Assembly (NCBI RefSeq): GCF_004364345.1
Contig: NZ_SOCA01000003.1
Coordinates: 434,001 to 498,000, forward strand
DNA from: Prosthecobacter fusiformis
Lineage (GTDB): Bacteria > Verrucomicrobiota > Verrucomicrobiia > Verrucomicrobiales > Verrucomicrobiaceae
Length of the DNA stretch: 64,000 nt
Direction of reading: 5' to 3'
In this document: one piece after another, positions 37,097 through 46,110 of the stretch
How positions within the stretch are numbered: position 1 is the first letter of the stretch
Layout: every line of letters begins with the position of its first letter
Program-made: the position numbers and the translations under genes
Notes under the pieces: model-generated
Told to the model about the DNA's origin: nothing
Database searches by the model: none
The model's input: only the letters and a program-made list of their open reading frames with translations

Positions 37097-38323
37097 TCAA
37101 AACTTCTTCATGTTGGCCTCCACGCCTTCCATGCTTTTTTGGCGGATTTCGCTTTGGCGTTGGATGCCACGGTCCAGCTCATCCATGAGCTGGTTGAAGC
37201 GGTCCACATCCGCCTGTTCTTGAAACATGTACTGTCCATTTTGAAGCGTCCAGCTTTTACGCTTGGCATGCAGATGATCAAGAATATCGCTCATAAGCTC
37301 CACGCTGCTGACTTCGATGTCCCAAGTTTCCCGGAACAGAGGCATGGATTTGGCCAAGCCCTGCTGGTATCCTCTCACCATTCCAGCTTTGGTTTTTTGA
37401 TCAAAATCTGAGGATTCGATCTTTTGGGGAAAATTGACCATCAGAGCATCGGCCTTCGCTTTGTAATCCTGCACAATGGCACGAATTTGGACCAGCATGG
37501 TGGGTGTCTGCTTAAAATCCGCGTCGCTGACCACCCGGTCAGGAGCCAGCAGGGTGGAGATGCCAGCTTCCTCCAGCTCTTTTAGATAGCTGTTTTGCAG
37601 TGTGACCATGTCCGCGAAAAAGGACTGCATGAAGACACGCAGCTTTTCTGCCTCGTTGGTAGGAGGCGGGCCGACTGGAAACTGGACATCCACATGTTGA
37701 GGCAGCCCATTTTCATCCACCATGGAGGAAAGCAGCTTGCGGGCATCCTCCTTCATGCCTGCAGTAGCGGCTTCGACTTCAGCTCGAGTAGGTTCCGGTT
37801 TGGGCAGCAGGGGCCGGATGGTCTTGTTAAAGTAGCCGTTCACTCGTTGCTGGATACCCTGGGTCTTATCCTGCAAGACCTGTGTCATCTGAAGCATTTT
37901 CACACGGCTCTGTCCTGGGATCAGCAGCACTAGTAGAGTAAGGGGCAGCAAAAGCACTGAATAAGTGAGTCCGGCGCTGCGCCCAAAAGACCGGCGGATG
38001 AGAAGTGCCCCACTTCCTACCAGAAGTGCAAGAAGCAGCGCGGGAACTGCTGCGATGATGAAGGGACTCAGAGTGCCCGCTACAATATCTCCCCCTGCTG
38101 CCTCTGCGGGAGGGCGCATCATGTGCGCAGCGGCGGCCACCGCCAGTGCAAGAAGCGTGACCAGGAAAACCCATGGCCAAGTGCGGCCCCCTGATTTTGG
38201 AGCAACGGGTATGCCTGGGACCAGGGTGGACCGGGCACAGCCAGGGCAACTCACGGCTCTGCCTGCTGACTGGTCGGGGGCGCTCATGGGCTGGCCGCAA
38301 TGGGTACAGTAAAAAGAAGGCAT
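37097..38323 (-). CDS. Zinc-ribbon membrane protein of unknown function
   Basis: 408 aa. The N-terminus is a short zinc ribbon (YCTHCGQPMSAPDQSAGRAV, then CPGCARSTLVP): two CxxC knuckles, common in Verrucomicrobia and Planctomycetes membrane proteins. Three hydrophobic segments follow at ~48-70, 82-105 and 112-135. The remaining ~270 residues are largely helical and charged. There is no enzyme signature. It lies convergent to the TPR gene. A sensing or envelope role is possible but unsupported. Confidence 0.65.
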   Translation of the reverse strand: MPSFYCTHCGQPMSAPDQSAGRAVSCPGCARSTLVPGIPVAPKSGGRTWPWVFLVTLLALAVAAAAHMMRPPAEAAGGDIVAGTLSPFIIAAVPALLLALLVGSGALLIRRSFGRSAGLTYSVLLLPLTLLVLLIPGQSRVKMLQMTQVLQDKTQGIQQRVNGYFNKTIRPLLPKPEPTRAEVEAATAGMKEDARKLLSSMVDENGLPQHVDVQFPVGPPPTNEAEKLRVFMQSFFADMVTLQNSYLKELEEAGISTLLAPDRVVSDADFKQTPTMLVQIRAIVQDYKAKADALMVNFPQKIESSDFDQKTKAGMVRGYQQGLAKSMPLFRETWDIEVSSVELMSDILDHLHAKRKSWTLQNGQYMFQEQADVDRFNQLMDELDRGIQRQSEIRQKSMEGVEANMKKF

Positions 38324-38410
38324 GGTGAGAGGGATTTGGTTAAGTGTAGCACTTATGGGGCCAGGGGCACCACTGCGTCAATGGTGGAATCCACTGCGCG
38401 ATGCGTGCTG

Positions 38411-39196
38411 CTATAGCTTTCGTTTGTACCCGTCACAGCGGTTGTGCCAGCCAGCCAGCCAGCGCTGCTCTTTGCGTGCAGCAGGGGCGTTTTGCACCCG
38501 GCGGGAAAGGACAGCTTTCGCGGCATCGGCAAAAGCGGCAGGGGTAGGCTGCTTCATGCCTTCCAGCACTTGGAGCAAGCCCCAGCCCTGGCCATTGTAG
38601 CGCTCCGTGGGGGCGGTACCTTCACCCTTGAAATTCACATAATCAATAAGGCAGAAAGCGCCCTCAGGGGTGGCTAGAAGCATATCAAAATGGGCTTGCA
38701 CCAGACTGGGTTTCTTTGAGCTGGCTTTCATCTTCGGCAGTGCACGCTGGAGCCGGGCGATGATGAATTCTGTCTGCAAGGCAACGGTTTTTGATAAAGT
38801 GGTGCGCAGTGCAGTCTGGCGCGGACCATTTTTATCCCCCTCAAAAGAAGCCTTGCTTCCCCAGGGGCAGGGTCCCTTTGCCCAAGCTGGCATTTTGACC
38901 CCTCGTGCCTCCATGAAGGAGACGAGTGGAGGGAAACTTTCCTCAAACGGTCCTTTCTTGCCTGTAGAATACCAGATAAAATGGCCGATTCCCAAGGATG
39001 CAAAATCTTCTCCAGTATTCCAGCTCGTCAGACCCGCCACTGTGCCTGCGCATTCGTTTTGCCAGATGCGCTGTCCCACACGCTGAAGTTGTGAAGGGCT
39101 GAGCTGAGGGCTGGCGCTGGGGGCAGATCCAGGCACGGTGCAGGCTGCAAGAAGCGAGCTGGACACCAAAAGTTTTAAAATTCCGCGTAAACTCAT
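38411..39196 (-). CDS. Putative lipoprotein, possibly lysozyme-like
   Basis: 261 aa with a lipoprotein signal (LVSSSLLAAC, Cys ~19). The soluble domain has a conserved-looking block R-I-W-Q-N-E-C-A-G-T and W-N-T-G-E-D-F-A-S-L-G-I-G-H-F-I-W-Y, then E-E-S-F-P, and near the C-terminus YNGQGWGLLQVLEGM. A Glu early in a helix followed by a G-x-G-H motif recalls lysozyme-fold muramidases, but this is a weak structural analogy. Two Cys pairs suggest a periplasmic disulfide. Next upstream of the zinc-ribbon gene on the same strand. Confidence 0.55.
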   Translation of the reverse strand: MSLRGILKLLVSSSLLAACTVPGSAPSASPQLSPSQLQRVGQRIWQNECAGTVAGLTSWNTGEDFASLGIGHFIWYSTGKKGPFEESFPPLVSFMEARGVKMPAWAKGPCPWGSKASFEGDKNGPRQTALRTTLSKTVALQTEFIIARLQRALPKMKASSKKPSLVQAHFDMLLATPEGAFCLIDYVNFKGEGTAPTERYNGQGWGLLQVLEGMKQPTPAAFADAAKAVLSRRVQNAPAARKEQRWLAGWHNRCDGYKRKL

Positions 39197-39263
39197 ATTT
39201 TGGTTAGGTTAAATTTGTCTGGCAGTTCTGGAAGGCTGCTAAAATGATGGCTCCAGGGCACTG

Positions 39264-39292
39264 TTGAACATGCCATCTTATTTTATTAAGAT
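39264..39292 (+). promoter_or_regulatory. Putative promoter of the FHA/GrpE-like/Hsp70 operon
   Basis: TTGAAC (39264-39269), a 17-bp spacer and TAAGAT (39287-39292) lie 56 bp upstream of the FHA gene start, in an AT-rich gap between divergent genes. Confidence 0.45.
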
Positions 39293-39347
39293 TGATTCAG
39301 TGATTTTCCAAAATTAATCTCCACTCTCGACCCGCGACGCCCCATTC

Positions 39348-42300
39348 ATGCCTTATTTGGCCTTCAACCTCAATGACGGAAACGAATTCGTCTTCGATAT
39401 CCTCGAAGAGCGTCTCTCCATCGGCAGAGACGCAAAAAACGATATCGTCATTGATAATACCTACATCTCTGGCTTCCACGCGGAGTTCATCCGTCAGGCT
39501 GACGGTGGGTATGAGTTGATGGACTTGAAGTCCTCCAATGGCACTTTTCTGAATGGCAAACGCATTGAGCGCGCCCAGGTAAAGGGAGGGGACAAGATCC
39601 GCTTCGGACAGTTGGATTCAAGATTTCGCGAGCGTACGCCCAAGGGCACCGCTCCTTCGGCAGAGACCAAACCTCCCGCTGTGGGAAAAGGCCAGCCTGC
39701 CAGATCTGACGGACGACGTGGTGATACGGAATCTGTGCCCGTGCGCGAAAGCGCTGAGAAGCCCCTAACGAACCTGCTCGAGCCGACCAAAGCCCCGCTA
39801 GCACGTCCGGACATGGGCAGCAAGGGACCTTCTTTTGCTCCTCCGCAAAACACTCCGATCCAACGTCCGCAAGCACTCGATGCCGCTCTTCAAAAACAGG
39901 CAGAGGAACTACGTGAGGAAGTGGCCAAGCTGAAGCAGGAACGTGATCTGCTACGGCAGGAAAACGAAAAGGAATCCCTTCGCCGCAACGAAATGCGGGC
40001 TTTGGAAAAGCAGATTGAGGAACGCCAGAAAGCCGCCTCTGAAGCTGAGACAAAATTAAATTCTCTCAAAGCCACACTGGCGACATCCGAAGCGGACGTT
40101 TCTAAATGGGAGGCCAAAAGGCGCGAGACGGCCAATCTGGACAGCCAGCTAGAGTCCACCCGCAGCGAGCTGGTGAAGGTGCAGGAAGACGTGACCATGG
40201 CCCGCAAAAGCCTGCAATCCGTGCATGACGAGGCCGAAAAAGCGAGCGCCGCACGAAACTCTCTGCTCAAGGACAAAGACTTGGCCGTCGAGGAGCTGGC
40301 CATTCTGCGGAAGCAGATCAGCGAAGCAGGTGCCGCGTCTGTCGAGACTGCCCAACTCCAGGAAACCTCCCTCAAATCCGAAGCCGAAATCCAGTCGCTA
40401 ACTGAGCAAATATCCGCTCGCACCAACGATCTGGGGCAACTTCAGCAAAAGGTCGAAGCTCTGCGCCAGGAAGAATCCCAGCTCAGTACCAAGGTCCAGT
40501 CGCTGACCAGTCAGCAGAGCGCCCTGGCCTCCATCGACGAGAAAGTCCGTACCAAGTCGGAAGAACTCAAAATCCTGGAGAGCCGCGCCGCAGATCTCAC
40601 CAACAAACTGGATGACCTCGCCGCCACCGATACCCATCTGAGTAGCGCCACCGAATCGCTGAAAGCGGTCGAATCCCACAAATCTGAACTCACCGCTGCC
40701 ATCTCCGCCATGGGCCAGGAGAGGGATAGCCTGACTCGGGATCTCCTGGCCGTGACGGAAAAGGGCAAGGCCCAGCACACACTCACGCTGGCTTTGACCA
40801 CCCGCCGCCAGACTCTGGAAAAAGAGATCCATGAGGCAGAGGAACAAAAAAGTTCCCTCACCGCTGAGCTAGCGAAGGTGAGAGAAGACCTCAGCCGAGC
40901 AAAAACGGCACTGTCGGAGCACCAGCAAGAGGCTGAGGCCGCTGAAGCAAAAAGCCAGGAATTCACAACACGAGCGGCTGAGCAGGATAGGCAGCATGCA
41001 AGTGTGCAGAAAGACCTGGCTGCCCTCCAGAGCCAGATCAGCACTGCAAAAACGGAGCTGGAAAAAATCACCGCAGAAACGACGGCTCAAAAGCAGGCAT
41101 GTGAAACCGCTGCCTCCGCAGAAAAATCACATCGTGCCCAGGCCAGCGAGCTTCAGGGGAAAATCACCACCCTTGAGGCCCTTTTGGCCACCCTTGTCGC
41201 GACCCAGACAGAGCGTCAGCACGGGGTTTCCACCGCTGAGCAAAAAGCCTCCGCCCTACAGACCCAGACCACGGAGGTGACCCGCCGACTAGCGACCTTG
41301 GAAACGGAACTGACCCAGAAACGCCAGGAACTGGCGACTCAGGAAGCGCGTCTCGGGGAGCTGACCCAGACAGAAAAAAAACTCGCGGAGGCTCAGTCCG
41401 CCCTGACCGCCGCCACTCAAAATCTGGAAAAAGCCCAGAGCGACACGGCCCATCTCAAGTCGGAGCAGGCCGATCTTGAAAAACGCCTTATCCCTCTCCG
41501 CACGGATGCCGCGAGTCTGCAAACCGAGCTGACCGCCAAACTCAAAGAGCTCTCCGAAAGCGAAGCCCGCGTGGCTGCCCTCACCCAGAAGGCCGCAGAC
41601 TTGGAAGCCAAGACCAAGGATCTCACATCCACTCAAGAGCAATTGGCCAAAGCCCGCGCCGCCCTGGCTCAAACCATGGGTGAGCAGGAGAAAGTGACGG
41701 CCCTCCTTCTGCCTTTAACCGCCCAGCGGGAAGATCACGAAAAAGTCCTGCCTGGGCTCAAGTCAGAAATTGAGAGCTTGCGCGCTGAGCTGGGTAACCT
41801 CATGCGTGACAAGCAGACCACCGCTGCCGCTTTGGAAAAAAACCAGACCGACCGCAAAGCTGCCTTCGACCAGGTCGAAATCCTGCGTGCCGAATCCGCC
41901 AATCTGGAAAAACTGCTCAATGATAAACGCAGTAATCTGGAAGTCGAAACCCAGGCCAAACTCGCTGAAGCAAGTGCCGCCGAGACTCGCTTGCGTGAAT
42001 TGCAGACGCAAATCACCGCTGCCGAAAAACGCACCGAAGGCCTCGCTGAAGCGGAGCAAAAGCTCACCCATGCCCTGGCAGGTCTGAAGGAGGCGGAGAA
42101 ACAGCGCCTTATCGAAGAGAAGCAGCTCGCTGAACTCGCCGGGCAGCAAGAGTCCATGCGCAAGGACATTGCGAAATCTGAGGCCGAATCAAAGAATCTC
42201 ACCGCGCAGATAGCAGACCTCGCCAAAAAAGCCAAGGTGGAAGAAGCCCGCGCAACAGAGACCGAAAGCCGCCTTCAAAAAGCCAGCGCTGCCGCGCAAG

Positions 42301-43736
42301 TCGCCGAGACCAAACGCATTGAGGCCGAAGCCGCCATTGCCAAAGCTCGGGACGAGGAGAAGGCCCTGCGCAAGCAAATCCCCACGCTGAATACAGAGCT
42401 GGCCGGTCTTCAGGCCATGCTTGTGAGCCTGACAAAGGAGCGGGAAGAGGCCTCCCAGTTCGTGACCCGTTTGAACGTCACCACAGAAAACTCCAACAAG
42501 AGGCTCTCCGAGGTTCAGCAGCAAATTTCCCAGCTCGAAGATGCGCATAAAGTCCGCGAAGAGCGCCTGATGAAAGCCCAGGAGGAAGTGGACAAAGAGG
42601 CCGCCCGTCTCAAAGCCGCTCAGGAAGCCTCCCGCGCCGCTGAGCAAACTCTCCAAGACCTGGAAAAAGAAGTCCGGGAATCCCGCCAAAGGACCGATGC
42701 CGCCCGCACCCAGGCCACCGGTTTGGAAACCGAGCTCAACACCCGCATGGACCGCGTGGAAAAATTAAAGCTCGAAGAAACCCGCCTCATCAAAGAGGTG
42801 GAGGCTCAAAAGCTGGAAGTCCAGGGTACCGGAGCCGTCCTGGCCGAGCTTCACGATAAAATCCGCCACGAAGAAAGCCGCCTGGGCGAATTCACAAATA
42901 CGGGAGGCAAGATCATTACACTCGGAGCCGCCCTGGCTGGCCTAGAGGCCCGTCAGAATGAGGCCGGGAAATCCCTGCGCGATGCGGCTGAGCGGGAGCT
43001 CTCCCTCCAGGTCAAAATCAACGCACTCCAGGAATCACTCAACCGGGAAGCCGCCCGTGTCGAGCACGTCAAAAAAGAACGCGCCTCCGTAGAGGCGGAT
43101 CTCGTCAGCTTCACGGAGCTTGCGGAAAAACAAGCCGCCTCCATCAGGGCCCAGGAGATCGAGCAGCGTCGGCAGCTTACCGACCTGGAAAGCCAGATCC
43201 GCGATCAAGCCGCCATGGTGGACCGCATCAAGACAGAGCTCAGCACCCTCAATGACCGCCGGGCCGAATTTGCCCAGGCTGAGGCCCAGCTCCACCATTG
43301 GAAAGAAATCGAAGCCCGTCTTCGCGGCCAGCTTCTGGAGCTGGAGGAAAAGCACGAAATCCTGCGCCGTGGCCTCCCCACCGAGGAATCTACCGTCGTC
43401 ATGTTCGCCAATGACATCATCAAGCGCGTTGACCTCATTGATGCCCTCAGCTCCCGCTACGCCGGGCACAATGGGGGAGATGTCGTGGCCCAGCTCCGCA
43501 CTCTGCGCCATTCCTTTGAGGACATCCTGCTTCAGCACGGCATCAGCGAGTTCGATATCGGCTCCGGCACAGAGGTGGATGTGGAACTGCGCAAACGCAT
43601 CACCGTGGTCGAGTCCGTCCCTGGTAAAAATAAACCACGCGTGGTGGAAACCTGCCGTTCCGGGTTTATCTACTCCCGTGAGGAAGGCCATGAGCTCATC
43701 CTCCGCAAGGTGGAGGTCAAAACCTCCAGCCAGTAG
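39348..43736 (+). CDS. FHA-domain, long coiled-coil protein with a GrpE-like C-terminal domain
   Basis: 1,462 aa. Residues ~15-90 form a forkhead-associated domain (LSIGRDAKNDIVIDN, then H-A-E-F, L-K-S-S-N-G-T-F-L-N-G), which in other proteins binds phosphothreonine. A Pro-rich linker leads into ~1,150 residues of almost unbroken heptad coiled coil rich in Glu, Lys, Ala and Gln. The last ~115 residues resemble the GrpE exchange-factor head: FEDILLQHGISEFDIGSG, then V-D-V-E-L-R-K-R-I-T-V-V-E, then SGFIYSREEGHELILRKVEV. The gene for an Hsp70-like ATPase lies 235 bp downstream. I infer a phosphorylation-controlled, filament-like partner of that Hsp70. No signal peptide. The GrpE call rests on motif resemblance only. 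Confidence 0.7.
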   Translation: MPYLAFNLNDGNEFVFDILEERLSIGRDAKNDIVIDNTYISGFHAEFIRQADGGYELMDLKSSNGTFLNGKRIERAQVKGGDKIRFGQLDSRFRERTPKGTAPSAETKPPAVGKGQPARSDGRRGDTESVPVRESAEKPLTNLLEPTKAPLARPDMGSKGPSFAPPQNTPIQRPQALDAALQKQAEELREEVAKLKQERDLLRQENEKESLRRNEMRALEKQIEERQKAASEAETKLNSLKATLATSEADVSKWEAKRRETANLDSQLESTRSELVKVQEDVTMARKSLQSVHDEAEKASAARNSLLKDKDLAVEELAILRKQISEAGAASVETAQLQETSLKSEAEIQSLTEQISARTNDLGQLQQKVEALRQEESQLSTKVQSLTSQQSALASIDEKVRTKSEELKILESRAADLTNKLDDLAATDTHLSSATESLKAVESHKSELTAAISAMGQERDSLTRDLLAVTEKGKAQHTLTLALTTRRQTLEKEIHEAEEQKSSLTAELAKVREDLSRAKTALSEHQQEAEAAEAKSQEFTTRAAEQDRQHASVQKDLAALQSQISTAKTELEKITAETTAQKQACETAASAEKSHRAQASELQGKITTLEALLATLVATQTERQHGVSTAEQKASALQTQTTEVTRRLATLETELTQKRQELATQEARLGELTQTEKKLAEAQSALTAATQNLEKAQSDTAHLKSEQADLEKRLIPLRTDAASLQTELTAKLKELSESEARVAALTQKAADLEAKTKDLTSTQEQLAKARAALAQTMGEQEKVTALLLPLTAQREDHEKVLPGLKSEIESLRAELGNLMRDKQTTAAALEKNQTDRKAAFDQVEILRAESANLEKLLNDKRSNLEVETQAKLAEASAAETRLRELQTQITAAEKRTEGLAEAEQKLTHALAGLKEAEKQRLIEEKQLAELAGQQESMRKDIAKSEAESKNLTAQIADLAKKAKVEEARATETESRLQKASAAAQVAETKRIEAEAAIAKARDEEKALRKQIPTLNTELAGLQAMLVSLTKEREEASQFVTRLNVTTENSNKRLSEVQQQISQLEDAHKVREERLMKAQEEVDKEAARLKAAQEASRAAEQTLQDLEKEVRESRQRTDAARTQATGLETELNTRMDRVEKLKLEETRLIKEVEAQKLEVQGTGAVLAELHDKIRHEESRLGEFTNTGGKIITLGAALAGLEARQNEAGKSLRDAAERELSLQVKINALQESLNREAARVEHVKKERASVEADLVSFTELAEKQAASIRAQEIEQRRQLTDLESQIRDQAAMVDRIKTELSTLNDRRAEFAQAEAQLHHWKEIEARLRGQLLELEEKHEILRRGLPTEESTVVMFANDIIKRVDLIDALSSRYAGHNGGDVVAQLRTLRHSFEDILLQHGISEFDIGSGTEVDVELRKRITVVESVPGKNKPRVVETCRSGFIYSREEGHELILRKVEVKTSSQ

Positions 43737-43758
43737 TTTAAAGTTCTTGTTTCAGAAC

Positions 43759-43953
43759 ATGCAACCTGTCGCCCAGCAAATTTTCAGGACTATCGCCTTT
43801 TTGATGGTGGTCATGTCCCTGCCAATGCTTCTGGTCTCCCCAGGATTTGTGAGTGGGCTCACCCTGCTGGCCGGGGTGATGCTTTTTGGCGTCGCTCATC
43901 AAATTGGTCCTTCATCCGTTCTCAAAAGCGTCCGCGCCCCTAACCTCATTTGA
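43759..43953 (+). CDS. Small two-helix membrane protein
   Basis: 64 aa from ATG 43759, 22 bp after the coiled-coil gene and 18 bp before the Hsp70-like gene. Two hydrophobic segments (IFRTIAFLMVVMSLPMLLV and LTLLAGVMLFGVAHQI) are joined by a short turn. It is in the right place to be an operon member and may tether the complex to the membrane. Family unknown. Confidence 0.6.
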   Translation: MQPVAQQIFRTIAFLMVVMSLPMLLVSPGFVSGLTLLAGVMLFGVAHQIGPSSVLKSVRAPNLI

Positions 43954-43971
43954 TTTTTCCACTCACCGATT

Positions 43972-45462
43972 ATGGCAGAATACGTTGGCATTGATCTTGG
44001 CACCACGCTCTCGGGCCTGGCTTATTTGAAACCTGATGGCAATCCGGAGATCGTCCCCAATTCCGATGGCGAGCGCCTCACTCCCTCCGTTGTCTTTTTT
44101 GAAGGGCATGAGGATGTGAAACTCGTCGGCAGTCCCGCCCGCGACGGGGGAGATCCAGACCGCACCATCTTTCAGATCAAGCGCCACATGGACGATCCCG
44201 AGTACCTCGTCGAGATCGATGGCAAAAAATGGACCCCCGCTGAGATTTCCGCCCTTATCCTCTCCAAGCTGAAACGGGACTGCTCCAAGATCATCGGAGA
44301 CATCGAAGAGGTGGTCATCACCGTCCCGGCTAACTTTAACGAACTCGCCCGCAAAAGCACCATCGCCGCTGCTGAGATGGCTGGCATGAAGGTCAAGCGC
44401 CTTGTCAATGAACCGACCGCCGCCGCTGTTTATTATGCCCACAATCAGGGCGTGCAGGGACGTATCCTCGTCTATGACCTTGGTGGGGGCACGCTGGATG
44501 TCACCATCCTGAATGTGGAAAAGGACACCATCCGCATCCTCACCAGCGAAGGCGCCCGCCACCTGGGCGGCAGCAATTTTGACGACATGCTCCTGGCCGC
44601 CTATGCAGAGCAATACACCAAGCAGACTGGCGCCCCGCTCTACAGTGACGAGCGCCACCGCCGCCGCGTCCTCCTGGCTACGGAAGACGCCAAGAAAATG
44701 CTCTCCAAACTCCAGCGTGTGAATGATACCGTCGCTAATGACAAAAACGACGGCCTCGCTCGCATTGACCTCACTCGCGAAACTTTTGAGAAACTCATCC
44801 GCCACATGCTCACCCGCACCGTCATGCTGGTGGAGCAGGCACTCGATTCTGCCAATCTCAAGGTTGCGGATATCGACCACGTCGTCCTCGTCGGTGGCTC
44901 CACCCGCATCCCCAAGGTGAAAACCGTACTGGAAAAGATGTTTTCCAAAACGCCCAAATCCTGTGGAAATGTGGATGAATGCGTCGCCCTCGGAGCCGCT
45001 CTTTTCGCCAAAAAATCCTCTCGCATCCAGGAAGTGTGCAACGCCAGCTACGGCACCGTCGCCATGGTTTACAATGCCAAGACCGGTGAGGAGAAGCTGA
45101 TGAACTCCGTCGTCATTCCCAAAAACACCCCCATCCCATGTTCCCGCACCCAGGTTTACCAAACCAGTGAGGACAACGAGCGGGTCATCGAGGTGGACAT
45201 CACCCAGGGGGAGGATGAAGACGCCAAGTTTGTGGACATCATAGGTCGCATCACCCTGGAGGTGCCACCAAACCGGCCCAAAGGCTGTGAGGTGGCCGTC
45301 ACCTTCAGTTATGATGAAAACCAGCGTGTGCGCGCACTCGTTGTGGATAAGCAATCAGGCCGCAGCCGCGAAGTCGCCGTCAGCTATAAAGGTGCCGGCG
45401 TACTTTCCGATGAAGACCTCAAGCGTAAAAGCGCCCACCTGCGCACCATGCGCATCGAATAG
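43972..45462 (+). CDS. Hsp70-family ATPase (DnaK-like, short substrate domain)
   Basis: 496 aa. The nucleotide-binding domain is intact: phosphate-1 loop VGIDLGTTLSGLAYL near residue 5, phosphate-2 VYDLGGGTLDVTIL near 165, adenosine motif VVLVGGSTRIPKV near 304. The beta substrate-binding part is present but the alpha-helical lid of DnaK (~640 aa total) is missing, so this is a specialised short Hsp70. Its operon partner carries a GrpE-like head, so the pair could form a dedicated chaperone cycle. No DnaJ is seen nearby. Not the housekeeping dnaK by context. Confidence 0.9.
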   Translation: MAEYVGIDLGTTLSGLAYLKPDGNPEIVPNSDGERLTPSVVFFEGHEDVKLVGSPARDGGDPDRTIFQIKRHMDDPEYLVEIDGKKWTPAEISALILSKLKRDCSKIIGDIEEVVITVPANFNELARKSTIAAAEMAGMKVKRLVNEPTAAAVYYAHNQGVQGRILVYDLGGGTLDVTILNVEKDTIRILTSEGARHLGGSNFDDMLLAAYAEQYTKQTGAPLYSDERHRRRVLLATEDAKKMLSKLQRVNDTVANDKNDGLARIDLTRETFEKLIRHMLTRTVMLVEQALDSANLKVADIDHVVLVGGSTRIPKVKTVLEKMFSKTPKSCGNVDECVALGAALFAKKSSRIQEVCNASYGTVAMVYNAKTGEEKLMNSVVIPKNTPIPCSRTQVYQTSEDNERVIEVDITQGEDEDAKFVDIIGRITLEVPPNRPKGCEVAVTFSYDENQRVRALVVDKQSGRSREVAVSYKGAGVLSDEDLKRKSAHLRTMRIE

Positions 45463-45525
45463 CAGCCTTCTGGAATCGCCATCGTCACCCTCCGGCAGAT
45501 CACCCACCCGCCCCTTTCATCCGCC

Positions 45526-45870
45526 ATGTTTAAAAAGATCCTCCAATCGCTCTCCAAGTCCCAGGCTGCCAAACCGGCTGCTGCTGCTGCACCTGTGAGC
45601 AAGCCCGCCGAAACCGCCAAGCCTGCAGGGCCGGTGCCGAAGGCTGGCAAGGCCGCAGCTATCGCGACCCCAGCCGTGGCTAAGACGCCTGAGGAGCTGT
45701 GTGAAATCGGTCCCAAGATGCCCAAGGACCAGATTCATTCCCGGCTGAAGCTACTGTATCGCCGTTACAACCGCAGTGCTTCCAGCCTGGATCCAAAGAT
45801 CCGGGGTGAAGCCGATTCCATGTTGGACGCCATCGTCCGCGTTCGCGAAAAACACTTCGGCGAAATCTAA
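45526..45870 (+). CDS. Small basic Ala/Pro-rich protein at the end of the Hsp70 operon
   Basis: 114 aa. Residues 10-55 are a flexible Ala/Pro/Lys-rich segment, followed by a compact helical domain (EELCEIGPKMPKDQIHSRLK to the C-terminus). It starts 63 bp after the Hsp70-like gene on the same strand and ends just before the tandem palindromic repeats. I do not recognise it; a small adaptor is possible. Confidence 0.6.
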   Translation: MFKKILQSLSKSQAAKPAAAAAPVSKPAETAKPAGPVPKAGKAAAIATPAVAKTPEELCEIGPKMPKDQIHSRLKLLYRRYNRSASSLDPKIRGEADSMLDAIVRVREKHFGEI

Positions 45871-45884
45871 GCACGCCCATACCC

Positions 45885-46050
45885 GCGCCCGCCAGGGCGT
45901 GGGGGTTTGCGCCCCGTAGCTGCGCCCGCCAGGGCGTTGGGCTTTGCGTCCCGTGGCTGCGCCCGCCAGGGCGTGGGGGTTTCGCCCCGTAGCTGCGCCC
46001 GCCAGGGCGTGGGGGGATTGCGTCTCGTAGCTGCGCCCGCCAGGGCGTGG
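45885..46050. repeat. Five ~37-bp tandem repeats with palindromic core
   Basis: The core GCGCCCGCCAGGGCGT begins at 45885, 45922, 45959, 45995 and 46033, spaced 36-38 bp, with linkers like GGGGGTTTGCGCCCCGTAGC. Each core is an imperfect hairpin (GCGCCC / GGGCGT around GCCA). The array lies between convergent genes, which fits a REP-type element or transcription barrier. Copy sequences differ by 1-4 bases. Confidence 0.85.
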
Positions 46051-46110
46051 GGGTCGGAGGCCTCGAAACCAAAGCCACCTCCCTCCACCCATAGGCGGCT
46101 AGGCCAACCC

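Noticed and set aside
43963-45354. 463-residue minus-strand frame opposite the Hsp70-like gene
   Set aside because: Antisense shadow of strongly conserved Hsp70 motifs; antisense open frames of hsp70 are a known artefact.
45885-46050. CRISPR array
   Set aside because: Spacers are not unique; the inter-core segments are also similar, so it is a simple tandem repeat, and no cas genes are present.
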